A stretch of 64,000 bases of DNA from a virus. The stretch lies in IMG/VR virus record IMGVR_UViG_3300046007_007152, positions 24,560 to 88,559 of that record, one strand, 5' to 3'. Under the pieces are notes generated by a model. That model did not search any database. It was given only the letters and a program-made list of their open reading frames with translations, and had not been told where the DNA came from. This document shows, piece by piece, positions 44,234 through 50,774 of the stretch (its first letter is position 1; each line of letters begins with the position of its first letter). A program made the translations under genes and the position numbers.

Positions 44234-44611
44234 TTAGTACTCAAGACGCTGAATACCTGTATCAGTAGTATAGTGAATAGTGTGAAAAACTTCAACACAC
44301 CACGGTAAACATTTTTCACATGGCTTTGACATTCTCATTTGAGCAAACTTATTAAATCGAATATTAATCAAATGTATCTTTTTGGCTTTATCTTCTTTGT
44401 CGAGTTTGCGATAGGCATCAAGTTCTGAATGCATTTCCTCAAACTTATAACCAATTTCTTTTGCCATTGGATGCGTTTTGAAATAATTCATACCAACGGC
44501 AATAATTCTCTTTTTACAAATAACAAGAGAAACGTGCTTTTTTTGCCTTGGAATGGCTAGGCACATAGGAAACGCAGTCTGTAGATATTCTTCTACATGA
44601 GACAGTTGCAT
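44234..44611 (-). CDS. Cytidine-deaminase-fold protein
   Basis: 125-aa protein with both zinc half-sites of the deaminase fold: MHSELDAYRKL (H-x-E) and SKPCEKCLPWCVE (PCxxC). Strands around them (HVSLVICKKRIIAVGMNYFKTHP, IHLINIRFNK) fit the fold. The substrate cannot be told; dCMP or a tRNA/nucleoside substrate is possible. The ATG at 44609-44611 lies 6 bases after a TATAAT box, so its mRNA is probably leaderless. Confidence 0.65.
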   Translation of the reverse strand: MQLSHVEEYLQTAFPMCLAIPRQKKHVSLVICKKRIIAVGMNYFKTHPMAKEIGYKFEEMHSELDAYRKLDKEDKAKKIHLINIRFNKFAQMRMSKPCEKCLPWCVEVFHTIHYTTDTGIQRLEY

Positions 44612-44617
44612 GACAGA

Positions 44618-44645
44618 ATTATAACAAAAAATAAAACAAATGCAA
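44618..44645 (-). promoter_or_regulatory. Sigma70-type promoter for the deaminase-like gene
   Basis: Minus strand TTGCAT (44640-44645), 16-bp spacer, TATAAT (44618-44623), 6 bases to the ATG at 44611. A leaderless transcript is predicted. Confidence 0.65.
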
Positions 44646-44649
44646 CCAA

Positions 44650-44829
44650 TTATGATTGAATTTTAATGTACTGAATATAGGCTTCCCAAGGATCGTCTTT
44701 ATATACAGATTGCCCTGTTACTCCTGCTATCTTTTGCCCGTTCTCGTCTAATTGAAAGACCGTGGCTCCAGATGGTCCAGTAATTGCCCATATAACGGGA
44801 TATACTAATATTTTTTCTTGAAATCCCAT
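44650..44829 (-). CDS. Small protein, 59 aa
   Basis: Short open frame with ATG at 44827-44829 (MGFQEKILVYPVIWAITGPS) and an ordered beta-type composition (GATVFQLDENGQKIAGVTG). It ends just before the promoter of the deaminase-like gene. An AATAAATA box lies 5 bases upstream, which supports expression. No family recognised. Confidence 0.5.
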   Translation of the reverse strand: MGFQEKILVYPVIWAITGPSGATVFQLDENGQKIAGVTGQSVYKDDPWEAYIQYIKIQS

Positions 44830-44834
44830 AATAC

Positions 44835-44842
44835 TATTTATT
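44835..44842 (-). promoter_or_regulatory. Late-type promoter box
   Basis: AATAAATA on the minus strand, 5 bases from the start of the 59-aa gene and 8 bases after the end of the 44851-44879 terminator. Confidence 0.4.
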
Positions 44843-44850
44843 AAAAAGAA

Positions 44851-44879
44851 AGAGGGGGATTACCCGAATCCCCCCCTCT
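44851..44879. terminator. Strong terminator hairpin
   Basis: AGAGGGGGATT / AATCCCCCCCTCT hairpin with a short loop. On the minus strand it is followed by TTCTTTTT, so it ends the candidate RNA at 44880-44939. Confidence 0.75.
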
Positions 44880-44939
44880 GACGGTCTAAAGGTAGCGAAG
44901 TTCCTTTTTCGCACGAACAGCGTAGTTCGCGAGCCCGTC
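44880..44939 (-). ncRNA. Candidate structured RNA (three-way junction)
   Basis: 60-nt element. The outer stem GACGG/CCGTC encloses two hairpins: CGAAC-6 nt-GTTCG (44914-44929) and GCGAA-8 nt-TTCGC (44895-44912). On the minus strand it is framed by a CATAAATA late box 8 bases upstream (44948-44955) and a strong terminator directly downstream, so it looks like an independent late transcript of about 90 nt. No open reading frame of note. It matches no RNA family I recognise. Confidence 0.55.
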
Positions 44940-44947
44940 TGTACTTT

Positions 44948-44955
44948 TATTTATG
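44948..44955 (-). promoter_or_regulatory. Late-type promoter box for the candidate RNA
   Basis: CATAAATA on the minus strand, 8 bases before the GACGG stem at 44939. Confidence 0.4.
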
Positions 44956-44972
44956 AATATACATATTTTACT

Positions 44973-47300
44973 ATGCCAATATGGATTCATAATTATTCAC
45001 AAGTTCGAGATAACATAGATGTTTTTCGTTATGACACAGAGCCTGCTGTATTTCCTCAATATGTTGCGGCAAATCCTATAGCCTACAACCCAAACCTATT
45101 TACAAATCAAGAAAGTATTACTGTAAATGGAGAGCAAATACCAATTACTGTTGACTTTTCTGGTTGTAGGGTCGGACAAAAAAAATATGGTGATGGTGGC
45201 TCGGTTTGGTGTGGAGATGCAAATCAAGACGGAAGTTTTGAACCAAATGAAGGATTTATAGCATGTAAAGAGTCTACTAATGCAGTTTTTCCATTTTGTA
45301 ATGCTTTTTGGGCATATGCTAAAGCAGGAGATCAGGCTTCATGCTCTCTTAATAACATATCTATTTCAGAACGAATTGCACTTTACAAAAATAGTGGAAC
45401 AATAAACCCACCATATACACCTCATCAACCCTGCGAATCTTTTTTAGCAAATTCTTGTGTGTTTGATTCTTATTGGGCAGATAATCGTGGATATAATCCA
45501 CAACCGTTCAAAAAAATAGATCCGAGAATATCAACAAATGGAAAATATTGGAATAATACAAATTTATGGTTTAGTGGTAGCTGGTGGGGCGACGTTTTGG
45601 TAGAAAATGATGGTCCAAAATACGGTGAACCTGACGGGTATGAATATGCAATAACTGTAGGGCATCCAATTACTACCTCACCATGCAGCACAACACTTAC
45701 TTTTAGTTACTTTGATAAAGAATTAAACGAAATACAGTATAGAGAATTTGAATGTCCATGTAATGCTTGGGGCAATCCCCCTAACTGCATTAGTTTACAA
45801 GAAGACTATCATAGACTTTGGGTAATGAAACCAGATCAAGAACCAATTCCAGATCATATAAAAAGATATAAGGTACTACAAGGACCAATTAGAAACAATC
45901 ATCCAACTTACGGATTTCATGAAAATTATACTATAACAAAAGTAATTCATAAATTAGAAAATGGCATTTCAGTTGGGATCGCTGATAGATCTAAACCATT
46001 TACATTTGGTGTTGATCCAGCACTAATCGGTCTTGGTTTAAATTATAATGGAAACGAGCAACTATATTTTCAAGGACAAGGAGAGGACGGTGGTTCAGTA
46101 TTTACTGTAACTCCTGAAGGTGAAACAATTTATGTAGGAAGACACGAAAACACACATGGAACTAAATTTGGTATATCAAACAGAGATACTATTGATGCAT
46201 CTAGTTGTTCCACGCCCGATGATGTGTTTTTAATAGCAGGAGATGAATTGGTATTAAATACAAGATGTGCTTTAGACATCTATCACCCAAATGAAATTTC
46301 TGAAGAAAGCACAACAGATATAAAATTAAATCTTGGCAATCTTAATAATTACCTGTCATATACGAATGATATTCTGGGAACAATTGAAAAACCAAAAATT
46401 AAAACTTATGTGTTTCCTGAATTTATTGTAAACCCTGATGTAAATATAGAAAATATTTCAGATGTAAATAAAAAATATCCACTAAAAGAAGTTCCGTATC
46501 TTTCTAGAGAATCTAAAAATACATTTTTTGAAAATTCAAACAACATTATTTTTGGTTCTAAAAAAATGTTACAAGCATCGGAATTAAACGAACTTCAAGA
46601 AAAATTTTATAAAAACCAATCATTATTTGTTGAATATGTAAAAAATTGGATTACTTATTCAAAAATTTATGGTGTTGATTCTTTAGGATTTACAAGAACT
46701 GGAAATTCAAGTATAAATCCTTTTGGGTTTGATCTTAATAAAATCATACCACTCAATATTGATATGGTAAAAATAAATAAAACAGCACAAACCGAATATG
46801 TTATTACCATGAATGCTGGTTGGTATTTGTTAAATTCAAATTTAACGTTGTTAAGCGCCGGCGAAGGACTCGTTCAATATTTTGGGAGATATGGAAATAA
46901 TGATTTTATTCATTTAACAGAGAACCAATCAATAACTATAAACTTGAACAATATAACTTCTTTTCAGACAAATTTAACAACTGTAAATATTAAACAAAAT
47001 AATATAATAAATTGTACAAATTACGAAGAATTAAAAGACAATACAAATGGAATTCTTCAAGTATCTCCATGCGGTGCTCAAAGAAATTTATTGTTTTTTA
47101 AAGAATTAAAAAATGCAACATATACTTCACAAATAACATTTAACGAACCCCCATCAATTCTATCACCACTACCACCACTTCCATTTTATGGTTATTTAGA
47201 GAAAAATCTAGGAAGTAATAACTTATTGTTGTATACTAAAACAACAGGACAGGGATTGTCATTCTATTTTGCTAACGATGTCCCTATCGAATTTACTTAA
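44973..47300 (+). CDS. Large virion-type protein with LNELQ motif
   Basis: 775-aa protein. The N-terminal two-thirds are unrecognised, with several cysteines, calcium-loop-like DANQDGSFEPNEGF at about residues 79-92 and aromatic-rich repeats. Residues about 529-560 hold KKMLQASELNELQEKF followed by VEYVKNWI, shared with the protein at 20273-20995 and thought to be a baseplate or virion attachment helix. The end is a beta domain. It stands alone between two minus-strand groups and ends before the shared terminator at 47346-47377. Confidence 0.55.
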   Translation: MPIWIHNYSQVRDNIDVFRYDTEPAVFPQYVAANPIAYNPNLFTNQESITVNGEQIPITVDFSGCRVGQKKYGDGGSVWCGDANQDGSFEPNEGFIACKESTNAVFPFCNAFWAYAKAGDQASCSLNNISISERIALYKNSGTINPPYTPHQPCESFLANSCVFDSYWADNRGYNPQPFKKIDPRISTNGKYWNNTNLWFSGSWWGDVLVENDGPKYGEPDGYEYAITVGHPITTSPCSTTLTFSYFDKELNEIQYREFECPCNAWGNPPNCISLQEDYHRLWVMKPDQEPIPDHIKRYKVLQGPIRNNHPTYGFHENYTITKVIHKLENGISVGIADRSKPFTFGVDPALIGLGLNYNGNEQLYFQGQGEDGGSVFTVTPEGETIYVGRHENTHGTKFGISNRDTIDASSCSTPDDVFLIAGDELVLNTRCALDIYHPNEISEESTTDIKLNLGNLNNYLSYTNDILGTIEKPKIKTYVFPEFIVNPDVNIENISDVNKKYPLKEVPYLSRESKNTFFENSNNIIFGSKKMLQASELNELQEKFYKNQSLFVEYVKNWITYSKIYGVDSLGFTRTGNSSINPFGFDLNKIIPLNIDMVKINKTAQTEYVITMNAGWYLLNSNLTLLSAGEGLVQYFGRYGNNDFIHLTENQSITINLNNITSFQTNLTTVNIKQNNIINCTNYEELKDNTNGILQVSPCGAQRNLLFFKELKNATYTSQITFNEPPSILSPLPPLPFYGYLEKNLGSNNLLLYTKTTGQGLSFYFANDVPIEFT

Positions 47301-47345
47301 TTCAATTTTGAGTTGTTCAATTTCTTTTTGAAGTCTAAAAACAAG

Positions 47346-47377
47346 ATCATCCCCTCTGTTTTCATAGAGGGGATGAT
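47346..47377. terminator. Bidirectional terminator, 12-bp perfect stem
   Basis: ATCATCCCCTCT/AGAGGGGATGAT with an 8-base loop. The minus strand continues CTTGTTTTT and the plus strand TCTTTAAT. It lies between convergent genes ending at 47300 (+) and 47395 (-). Confidence 0.85.
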
Positions 47378-47394
47378 TCTTTAATGGTGATTCT

Positions 47395-47616
47395 TCAGTC
47401 TTGGAGGAATTGTTTTCCATGACCCTGCTCATTAAGTTGAGAAATACTTCTTTCCTTTGCTTCCTCAAATATTTTATTATCTGCTTCCGTCCAACCTGTC
47501 ATCCATTCGTGTCCTTGCATTGACCGAATAGTGTATGGATTCTCGGATCGATGCTTTCCTGAATAACGAGCCTTAAAGCCCTCATCAAAACTATTTCCGG
47601 CATTGTACTCACTCAT
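47395..47616 (-). CDS. Ribosome modulation factor (RMF)-like protein
   Basis: 73-aa protein whose first 50 residues follow bacterial RMF: FDEGFKARYSGKHRSENPY, then a gap of about 10 and WMTGWTEADN (E. coli RMF: RGYQAGIAGRSKEMCPY ... WLGGWREA). RMF dimerises 70S ribosomes into inactive 100S forms and blocks mRNA access. The C-terminal extension is a charged helix of unknown role. Its ATG overlaps the stop of the 40-aa gene (ATGA), in one operon with the PurA-like gene. It may act on host ribosomes, but this is inferred from the motif. Confidence 0.65.
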   Translation of the reverse strand: MSEYNAGNSFDEGFKARYSGKHRSENPYTIRSMQGHEWMTGWTEADNKIFEEAKERSISQLNEQGHGKQFLQD

Positions 47617-47735
47617 TTTTTAGATTCCTTTTTCTTAATTTTTTTATTGAAAATACGATCCCAGTTGTCAGACCATTTTTTATAGTCTACTGGTCTATAT
47701 CTATCGCCTTTTCCAGCACCGTGTTTACCACCCAC
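47613..47735 (-). CDS. Small conserved-looking phage protein, GTG start
   Basis: 40-aa basic protein: VGGKHGAGKGDRYRPVDYK then KWSDNWDRIFNKK. The 'GKHG-GDxYRxVDxxKWxxNWxxIF' pattern recurs in small phage proteins of unknown role. The GTG start (47733-47735) lies in the end of the PurA-like gene, and the stop overlaps the RMF-like start, so it is held in the operon by coupling on both sides. Confidence 0.6.
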   Translation of the reverse strand: MGGKHGAGKGDRYRPVDYKKWSDNWDRIFNKKIKKKESKK

Positions 47736-48726
47736 GATTAAAACTCACTTCTTCTCTATTTCCAGAGAATGATATGTTTGCATTTAAGAACTCTAATGTA
47801 TTTGAAATAAATTCAGTCATTTTAAGCAAACTACTAAATTGATGTAGAAACCCTTTGTAGTATACTTTGAATACGCCAACTGTTTCTAAAACATCACACT
47901 TATTTATGATGAGATAATCACAACCAGAAAGTTGCATTGATTCAATCAACTTATCAAGATTTAACCAATTTACTAGTCTCTTACGGCCGGTTGTGGAACC
48001 GTATTCTTGGCCAAGTTCAATGATTCGATTTAGTGTTTCATCCTCCCATAAAGTTTCAGGGAACAGTGGATCTACACCACTTTTCGTATCGTAGATTTTA
48101 GCAACACCAATACTACGACCAATGTACTTTGGAGGAATACCAAGAGAACATGCTCCGTATGGTAAAGTAGTACTACTCGTCACAAATGGATAGTTTCCAT
48201 GATCAATATCAAGCCACACACTTTGTGCTCCTTCACATAAAACTGCACCAGAAAGATGTCCATCCCAGATATACTGAGCATCTAGAACATCTTTTGCTTG
48301 TGTACCACAACGAAGCATCTTATCGGCATAGCATGGAGCAATTCCTTGTCCTGTAGTTCCAAACTTCTTTTTTAATTCTTTCATGTCTCGTTCAATATGC
48401 TCATCTGTGATGATATGAGCATGAGGAGAAACTTTTACAAGAGAGACATCAAAACCATTTTGCTCCAAGTAAGAAATTTCTTGTAAAAACTTATTTACAT
48501 GAAGAACACATCCAGGACCAATAATTGATTTTTTACCTTTAAAAATTCCACAAGGAACACTGTGTGTTTTATACTTTTTGTCTTTGATGTAAACGGTATG
48601 TCCCGCATTTGGACCACCATTCCATCGACAAACATAATCGTATTCGTGCGCGATTGCATTAGAAATTTTTCCTTTGCCTTCGTCGCCCCATGCGAGTCCA
48701 TAAATTACGTCTGCATAATCAATCAT
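47725..48726 (-). CDS. purA: Compact adenylosuccinate synthetase (PurA/PurZ0-like)
   Basis: 333-aa enzyme of the PurA family, which makes adenylosuccinate from IMP, aspartate and GTP. Motifs: WGDEGKGK (catalytic Asp and P-loop), NGGPNAGHT (catalytic His), GTTGQGIAPCYADK, LCEGAQSVWLDIDHGNYPFVTSS, STTGRKRLVNWL. Bacterial PurA is about 430 aa; this size matches archaeal PurA and the phage PurZ/PurZ0 groups. PurZ, which makes the aminoadenine precursor, replaces the catalytic Asp; here Asp is kept, so PurA or PurZ0 activity is more likely. GMP reductase at 51508-52572 would supply IMP. GGAG precedes the ATG. Confidence 0.85.
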   Translation of the reverse strand: MIDYADVIYGLAWGDEGKGKISNAIAHEYDYVCRWNGGPNAGHTVYIKDKKYKTHSVPCGIFKGKKSIIGPGCVLHVNKFLQEISYLEQNGFDVSLVKVSPHAHIITDEHIERDMKELKKKFGTTGQGIAPCYADKMLRCGTQAKDVLDAQYIWDGHLSGAVLCEGAQSVWLDIDHGNYPFVTSSTTLPYGACSLGIPPKYIGRSIGVAKIYDTKSGVDPLFPETLWEDETLNRIIELGQEYGSTTGRKRLVNWLNLDKLIESMQLSGCDYLIINKCDVLETVGVFKVYYKGFLHQFSSLLKMTEFISNTLEFLNANISFSGNREEVSFNRGW

Positions 48727-48754
48727 GATAAATTCTCCAACTCCTTCGTTTAAA

Positions 48755-48826
48755 CTGGAGCGACAGGATTTGAACCTGTAACCGATCCGTTAACAGCGGA
48801 TTGCACTACCGTTGTGCTACGCTCCA
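48755..48826 (-). tRNA. tRNA-Asn(GTT)
   Basis: 72-nt tRNA. Acceptor TGGAGCG/CGCTCCA, anticodon stem ATCCG/CGGAT, loop CTGTTAA giving GTT, T-arm ACAGG-TTCAAAT-CCTGT. Confidence 0.92.
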
Positions 48827-48874
48827 TCTCATGAATTTCTCTATGGCAATTTGCACATGTGAATTAAAATTTAA

Positions 48875-48948
48875 CGTCCCTGGCAGGATTTGAACCTGCA
48901 ATCTACGGCTTAGAAGGTCGTTGCATTATCCTGTTATGCTACAGGGAC
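48875..48948 (-). tRNA. tRNA-Arg(TCT)
   Basis: 74-nt tRNA. Acceptor GTCCCTG/CAGGGAC, loop CTTCTAA giving TCT, T-arm GCAGG-TTCAAAT-CCTGC. One A-C mismatch in the anticodon stem. Reads AGA, a codon frequent in the AT-rich genes. Confidence 0.9.
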
Positions 48949-48974
48949 GGATGTTCCTTTTTCAAGGAACACAA

Positions 48975-49002
48975 ATTATATCCACTGTCGTTCACAAGTC
49001 AA
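48975..49002 (-). promoter_or_regulatory. Sigma70-type promoter for tRNA-Arg and tRNA-Asn
   Basis: Minus strand TTGACT (48997-49002), 16-bp spacer, TATAAT (48975-48980). A leader hairpin GTTCCTT-GAAA-AAGGAAC (48953-48970) follows before tRNA-Arg. Transcription may continue into the purA group. Confidence 0.75.
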
Positions 49003-49328
49003 GTTGTAAGTTTAAGACCAGCACCAGCACCGACTGGTCCGTTATTTGGAACGACTAGACCAGAAAGCATTCCTAGATATTGATTCTTCATCTCTTCATC
49101 AATATCAACAACAAACATAACAAAACGATCATCAATGGTAATTCCGTGTGTGTGCTGATTTTCGCTAACATATGGCATCCACTTTGCAAAAGCCAACTTA
49201 CCTTGTCCCATTGGGAACAAAATTGCTGAATCTGTTAGAATGTGAATTACACCGTTTACATCTTTGTCACTACGGTACTTACAAATAATTTCTTCACCCG
49301 AACTCAAACGAACCATTTTAATTGACAT
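48999..49328 (-). CDS. Sm/Lsm-like small phage protein (tentative)
   Basis: 109-aa protein. The opening MVRLSSGEEIICKYRSD followed by GVIHILTDSAILFP and LAFAKWMPYV resembles the strand pattern of phage Sm-like barrels (a conserved 'L-x-[ST]-G-E-E-[IV]-I' start). It could bind RNA, but a generic small beta-barrel is equally possible. It precedes the tRNA-Arg promoter, which lies at its 3' end. Confidence 0.45.
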   Translation of the reverse strand: MSIKMVRLSSGEEIICKYRSDKDVNGVIHILTDSAILFPMGQGKLAFAKWMPYVSENQHTHGITIDDRFVMFVVDIDEEMKNQYLGMLSGLVVPNNGPVGAGAGLKLTT

Positions 49329-49338
49329 AATATCTCCA

Positions 49339-49560
49339 TTATTGGCAATTACAATTGCCTAAAAGTTTTTCCCAAATACTGCATTTACGTTTTTCTACAG
49401 GAACTCCGCAGCAAAGTTCTGTATAACCGCGAACATCGTTTACTAACTGAGGATTTTCTTTTGCTCTTGTATGAGCACGAACAATTTCACCGTTAGTTAA
49501 TAGAAGATCAATACATCTTCCATCAATTTGTACTTTAGCATAAAAATAATTTATTTCCAT
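49339..49560 (-). CDS. Small hypothetical protein, cysteine-rich end
   Basis: 73-aa protein with ATG at 49558-49560 and a strong GGAGG site. The N-terminal half is a small beta fold (INYFYAKVQIDGRCIDLLLTNGEIVRAHTRA); the C-terminus has six cysteines (CCGVP, KCSIW, GNCNC), perhaps a metal site. A late CATAAATA box lies upstream. No family recognised. Confidence 0.5.
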   Translation of the reverse strand: MEINYFYAKVQIDGRCIDLLLTNGEIVRAHTRAKENPQLVNDVRGYTELCCGVPVEKRKCSIWEKLLGNCNCQ

Positions 49561-49576
49561 AAAAATCCTCCAACAA

Positions 49577-49584
49577 TATTTATG
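49577..49584 (-). promoter_or_regulatory. Late-type promoter box
   Basis: CATAAATA on the minus strand, followed by TTGTTGGAGG and the 49560 start. Confidence 0.45.
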
Positions 49585-49592
49585 GGAATAAA

Positions 49593-49618
49593 AAAGGTGC
49601 TGTTTGAGCAGCACCTTT
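49593..49618 (-). terminator. Terminator downstream of HTH gene
   Basis: AAAGGTGCTG/CAGCACCTTT 10-bp stem. On the minus strand a T-run (TTTTTTATT) follows. Ends the 49647-49916 transcript. Confidence 0.8.
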
Positions 49619-49646
49619 AACCATTCACATGGTTTTATTTAATTGT

Positions 49647-49916
49647 TCAGAGAACGTAACGGCTACCGTCGTTGCGGAAACCGTAGGTACGATCACCCGG
49701 ATGAGTGTCGATCATGACATAACGAGTCTTTCCGGTTGAAGAAACCTCAGTCTCGATTTGCCAATTACCAAAACGCTCAACGAGTTCACGAATGTTGCTG
49801 ATCGTTGCGCGAAGATTGCGAACGCCAAAACGGGCGCGCGCTTCAGATGCGGTAAGAGTATTACCGTTTGCAAGATAGTTGATGACCTTGCGAGTCTTGC
49901 TAAGAGTATTAGCCAT
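49647..49916 (-). CDS. Helix-turn-helix DNA-binding protein
   Basis: 89-aa basic protein with a winged-HTH-like N-terminus: VINYLANGNTLTASEARARFGVRNLRATISNIRELVERFG, where helices 2 and 3 fall at TASEARARFG and NLRATISNIREL. A wing strand follows (WQIETEVSSTGKTRYVMID). Small proteins of this kind occur in T4-like phages. It has its own sigma70-type promoter and a leader with a 9-bp inverted repeat, so it may be an early, self-regulating transcription factor. AAGGA precedes the ATG. Confidence 0.65.
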   Translation of the reverse strand: MANTLSKTRKVINYLANGNTLTASEARARFGVRNLRATISNIRELVERFGNWQIETEVSSTGKTRYVMIDTHPGDRTYGFRNDGSRYVL

Positions 49917-49930
49917 AGTAAAGAATCCTT

Positions 49931-49970
49931 TTGAGACTTGTTTCTAAAAAGAGTTTGTTGTAAGTCTCAA
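49931..49970 (-). promoter_or_regulatory. 9-bp perfect inverted repeat in HTH gene leader
   Basis: TTGAGACTT ... AAGTCTCAA separated by 22 bases, between the promoter at 49998-50025 and the start at 49916. It could be a DNA operator or an mRNA hairpin controlling the HTH gene. Confidence 0.45.
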
Positions 49971-49997
49971 CAACCAACATTCCCTTGATTTGAGTTT

Positions 49998-50025
49998 ATT
50001 ATAGTAAATATTTAATTTGTGTCAA
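49998..50025 (-). promoter_or_regulatory. Sigma70-type promoter for the HTH gene
   Basis: Minus strand TTGACA (50020-50025), 16-bp spacer, TATAAT (49998-50003). Leader of about 80 nt to the ATG at 49916. Confidence 0.75.
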
Positions 50026-50191
50026 CAGAATTGTTCCAAGAAAGTGCTACTTCCTCGGCTTTTGTTCTGTCACGAAACGCAAACTTCTTAATGATATCAC
50101 ATCCCTTGTAACAAACCACGAAAAAGATAATATCTTTCTCGTTATCGTCAACAAAAGTAATATGAATCTCAGATGTTTTTGTAAGTGACAT
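50012..50191 (-). CDS. Small hypothetical protein after tRNA-Glu
   Basis: 59-aa protein with ATG 3 bases after the 3' end of tRNA-Glu. No ribosome binding site fits in that gap, so translation would depend on tRNA processing. Strand-rich N-terminus (IHITFVDDNEKDIIFFVVCYKG), then a helix. No family recognised. Confidence 0.45.
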   Translation of the reverse strand: MSLTKTSEIHITFVDDNEKDIIFFVVCYKGCDIIKKFAFRDRTKAEEVALSWNNSVDTN

Positions 50192-50193
50192 AG

Positions 50194-50267
50194 TACGCCC
50201 ACGGGGACTCGAACCCCGACTCACCGCCTTGAAAGGGCGGGGATTTAGCCAGTTAATCTATGAGCGC
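50194..50267 (-). tRNA. tRNA-Glu(TTC)
   Basis: 74-nt tRNA. Acceptor GCGCTCA/TGGGCGT with G-T pairs, anticodon stem CCGCC/GGCGG, loop CTTTCAA giving TTC, T-loop TTCGAGT. Confidence 0.9.
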
Positions 50268-50278
50268 ATAACAAACAA

Positions 50279-50351
50279 TGCCTCCAGTAGGGATCGAACC
50301 TACGACCTATCGGTTAAAAGCCGAATGCTCTACCATCTGAGCTATAGAGGC
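50279..50351 (-). tRNA. tRNA-Lys(TTT)
   Basis: 73-nt tRNA. Acceptor GCCTCTA/TGGAGGC, loop CTTTTAA giving TTT, T-arm GTAGG-TTCGATC-CCTAC. Confidence 0.93.
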
Positions 50352-50372
50352 GTCTTCACTTGTACGGTGTTA

Positions 50373-50400
50373 ATTATATCGCTCAATTTTTTTATGTCAA
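50373..50400 (-). promoter_or_regulatory. Sigma70-type promoter for tRNA-Lys and tRNA-Glu
   Basis: Minus strand TTGACA (50395-50400), 16-bp spacer, TATAAT (50373-50378), about 22 bases before tRNA-Lys. Confidence 0.8.
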
Positions 50401-50472
50401 TCTATTTTTTACTTCTTTTAGTATTTTTTGAGTAATTGTTTATGACGCTTCTTCATAACAATATGTAAAAAT

Positions 50473-50621
50473 AAAAAAACCCAACCATTACTGGCTGGGG
50501 AGTCGTTTACCATGACTCTTTGGGGAGGCGTCGATTCTCCTTACGACGAGAGTTTTATTTTCGATGCATATCAGATTACTCTAAACTGTATGCATCCACT
50601 GCGTTTAAGGAGTGCAGGCTC
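50473..50621 (-). ncRNA. Candidate phage small RNA with promoter and terminator
   Basis: About 140-nt region with no open frame. Minus-strand hairpins: GATGCATA/TATGCATC (50563-50596), CGTCG/CGACG (50529-50548), GAGTC/GACTC (50500-50518), then a terminator CCCAGCCA/TGGTTGGG (50480-50499) followed by a run of seven T. A promoter-like ATGACA, 16-bp spacer, TATAAG lies at 50622-50649. Independent expression as a structured RNA is likely. No RNA family recognised; target unknown. Confidence 0.6.
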
Positions 50622-50649
50622 CTTATAATATAATAATATACTGTGTCAT
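50622..50649 (-). promoter_or_regulatory. Sigma70-like promoter of candidate small RNA
   Basis: Minus strand ATGACA (50644-50649), 16-bp spacer, TATAAG (50622-50627). Spacer length equals that of the tRNA promoters in this part of the window. Confidence 0.5.
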
Positions 50650-50683
50650 AGAGTTAAATACATGGTAATTTCCATTCATCTAA

Positions 50684-50767
50684 TGGGATAGATGGGAATC
50701 GAACCCATATGCCCTTGCGGGCGGCAGATTTTGAGTCTGCTGCGTCTGCCTGTTCCGCCACATTCCC
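50684..50767 (-). tRNA. tRNA-Leu(CAA), two acceptor mismatches
   Basis: 84-nt class II tRNA. Anticodon stem GCAGA/TCTGC, loop CTCAAAA giving CAA, long variable arm (GCCCGCAAGGGC), T-arm ATGGG-TTCGATT-CCCAT. In the acceptor stem (GGGAATG with CTATCCC) positions 5-68 (A-A) and 6-67 (T-T) do not pair, so it may be poorly functional or need a special fold. Confidence 0.8.
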
Positions 50768-50774
50768 GTTTCTG

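Noticed and set aside
47259-47420. Minus-strand frame of about 53 codons from 47420 overlapping the end of the 775-aa gene
   Set aside because: It contains the 12-bp perfect bidirectional terminator at 47346-47377 and overlaps two real genes, so it is more likely a shadow.
47725-48726. Canonical PurZ (aminoadenine pathway)
   Set aside because: The catalytic Asp of PurA is retained in WGDEGKG, whereas PurZ replaces it; no DatZ or DpoZ lies in the window.
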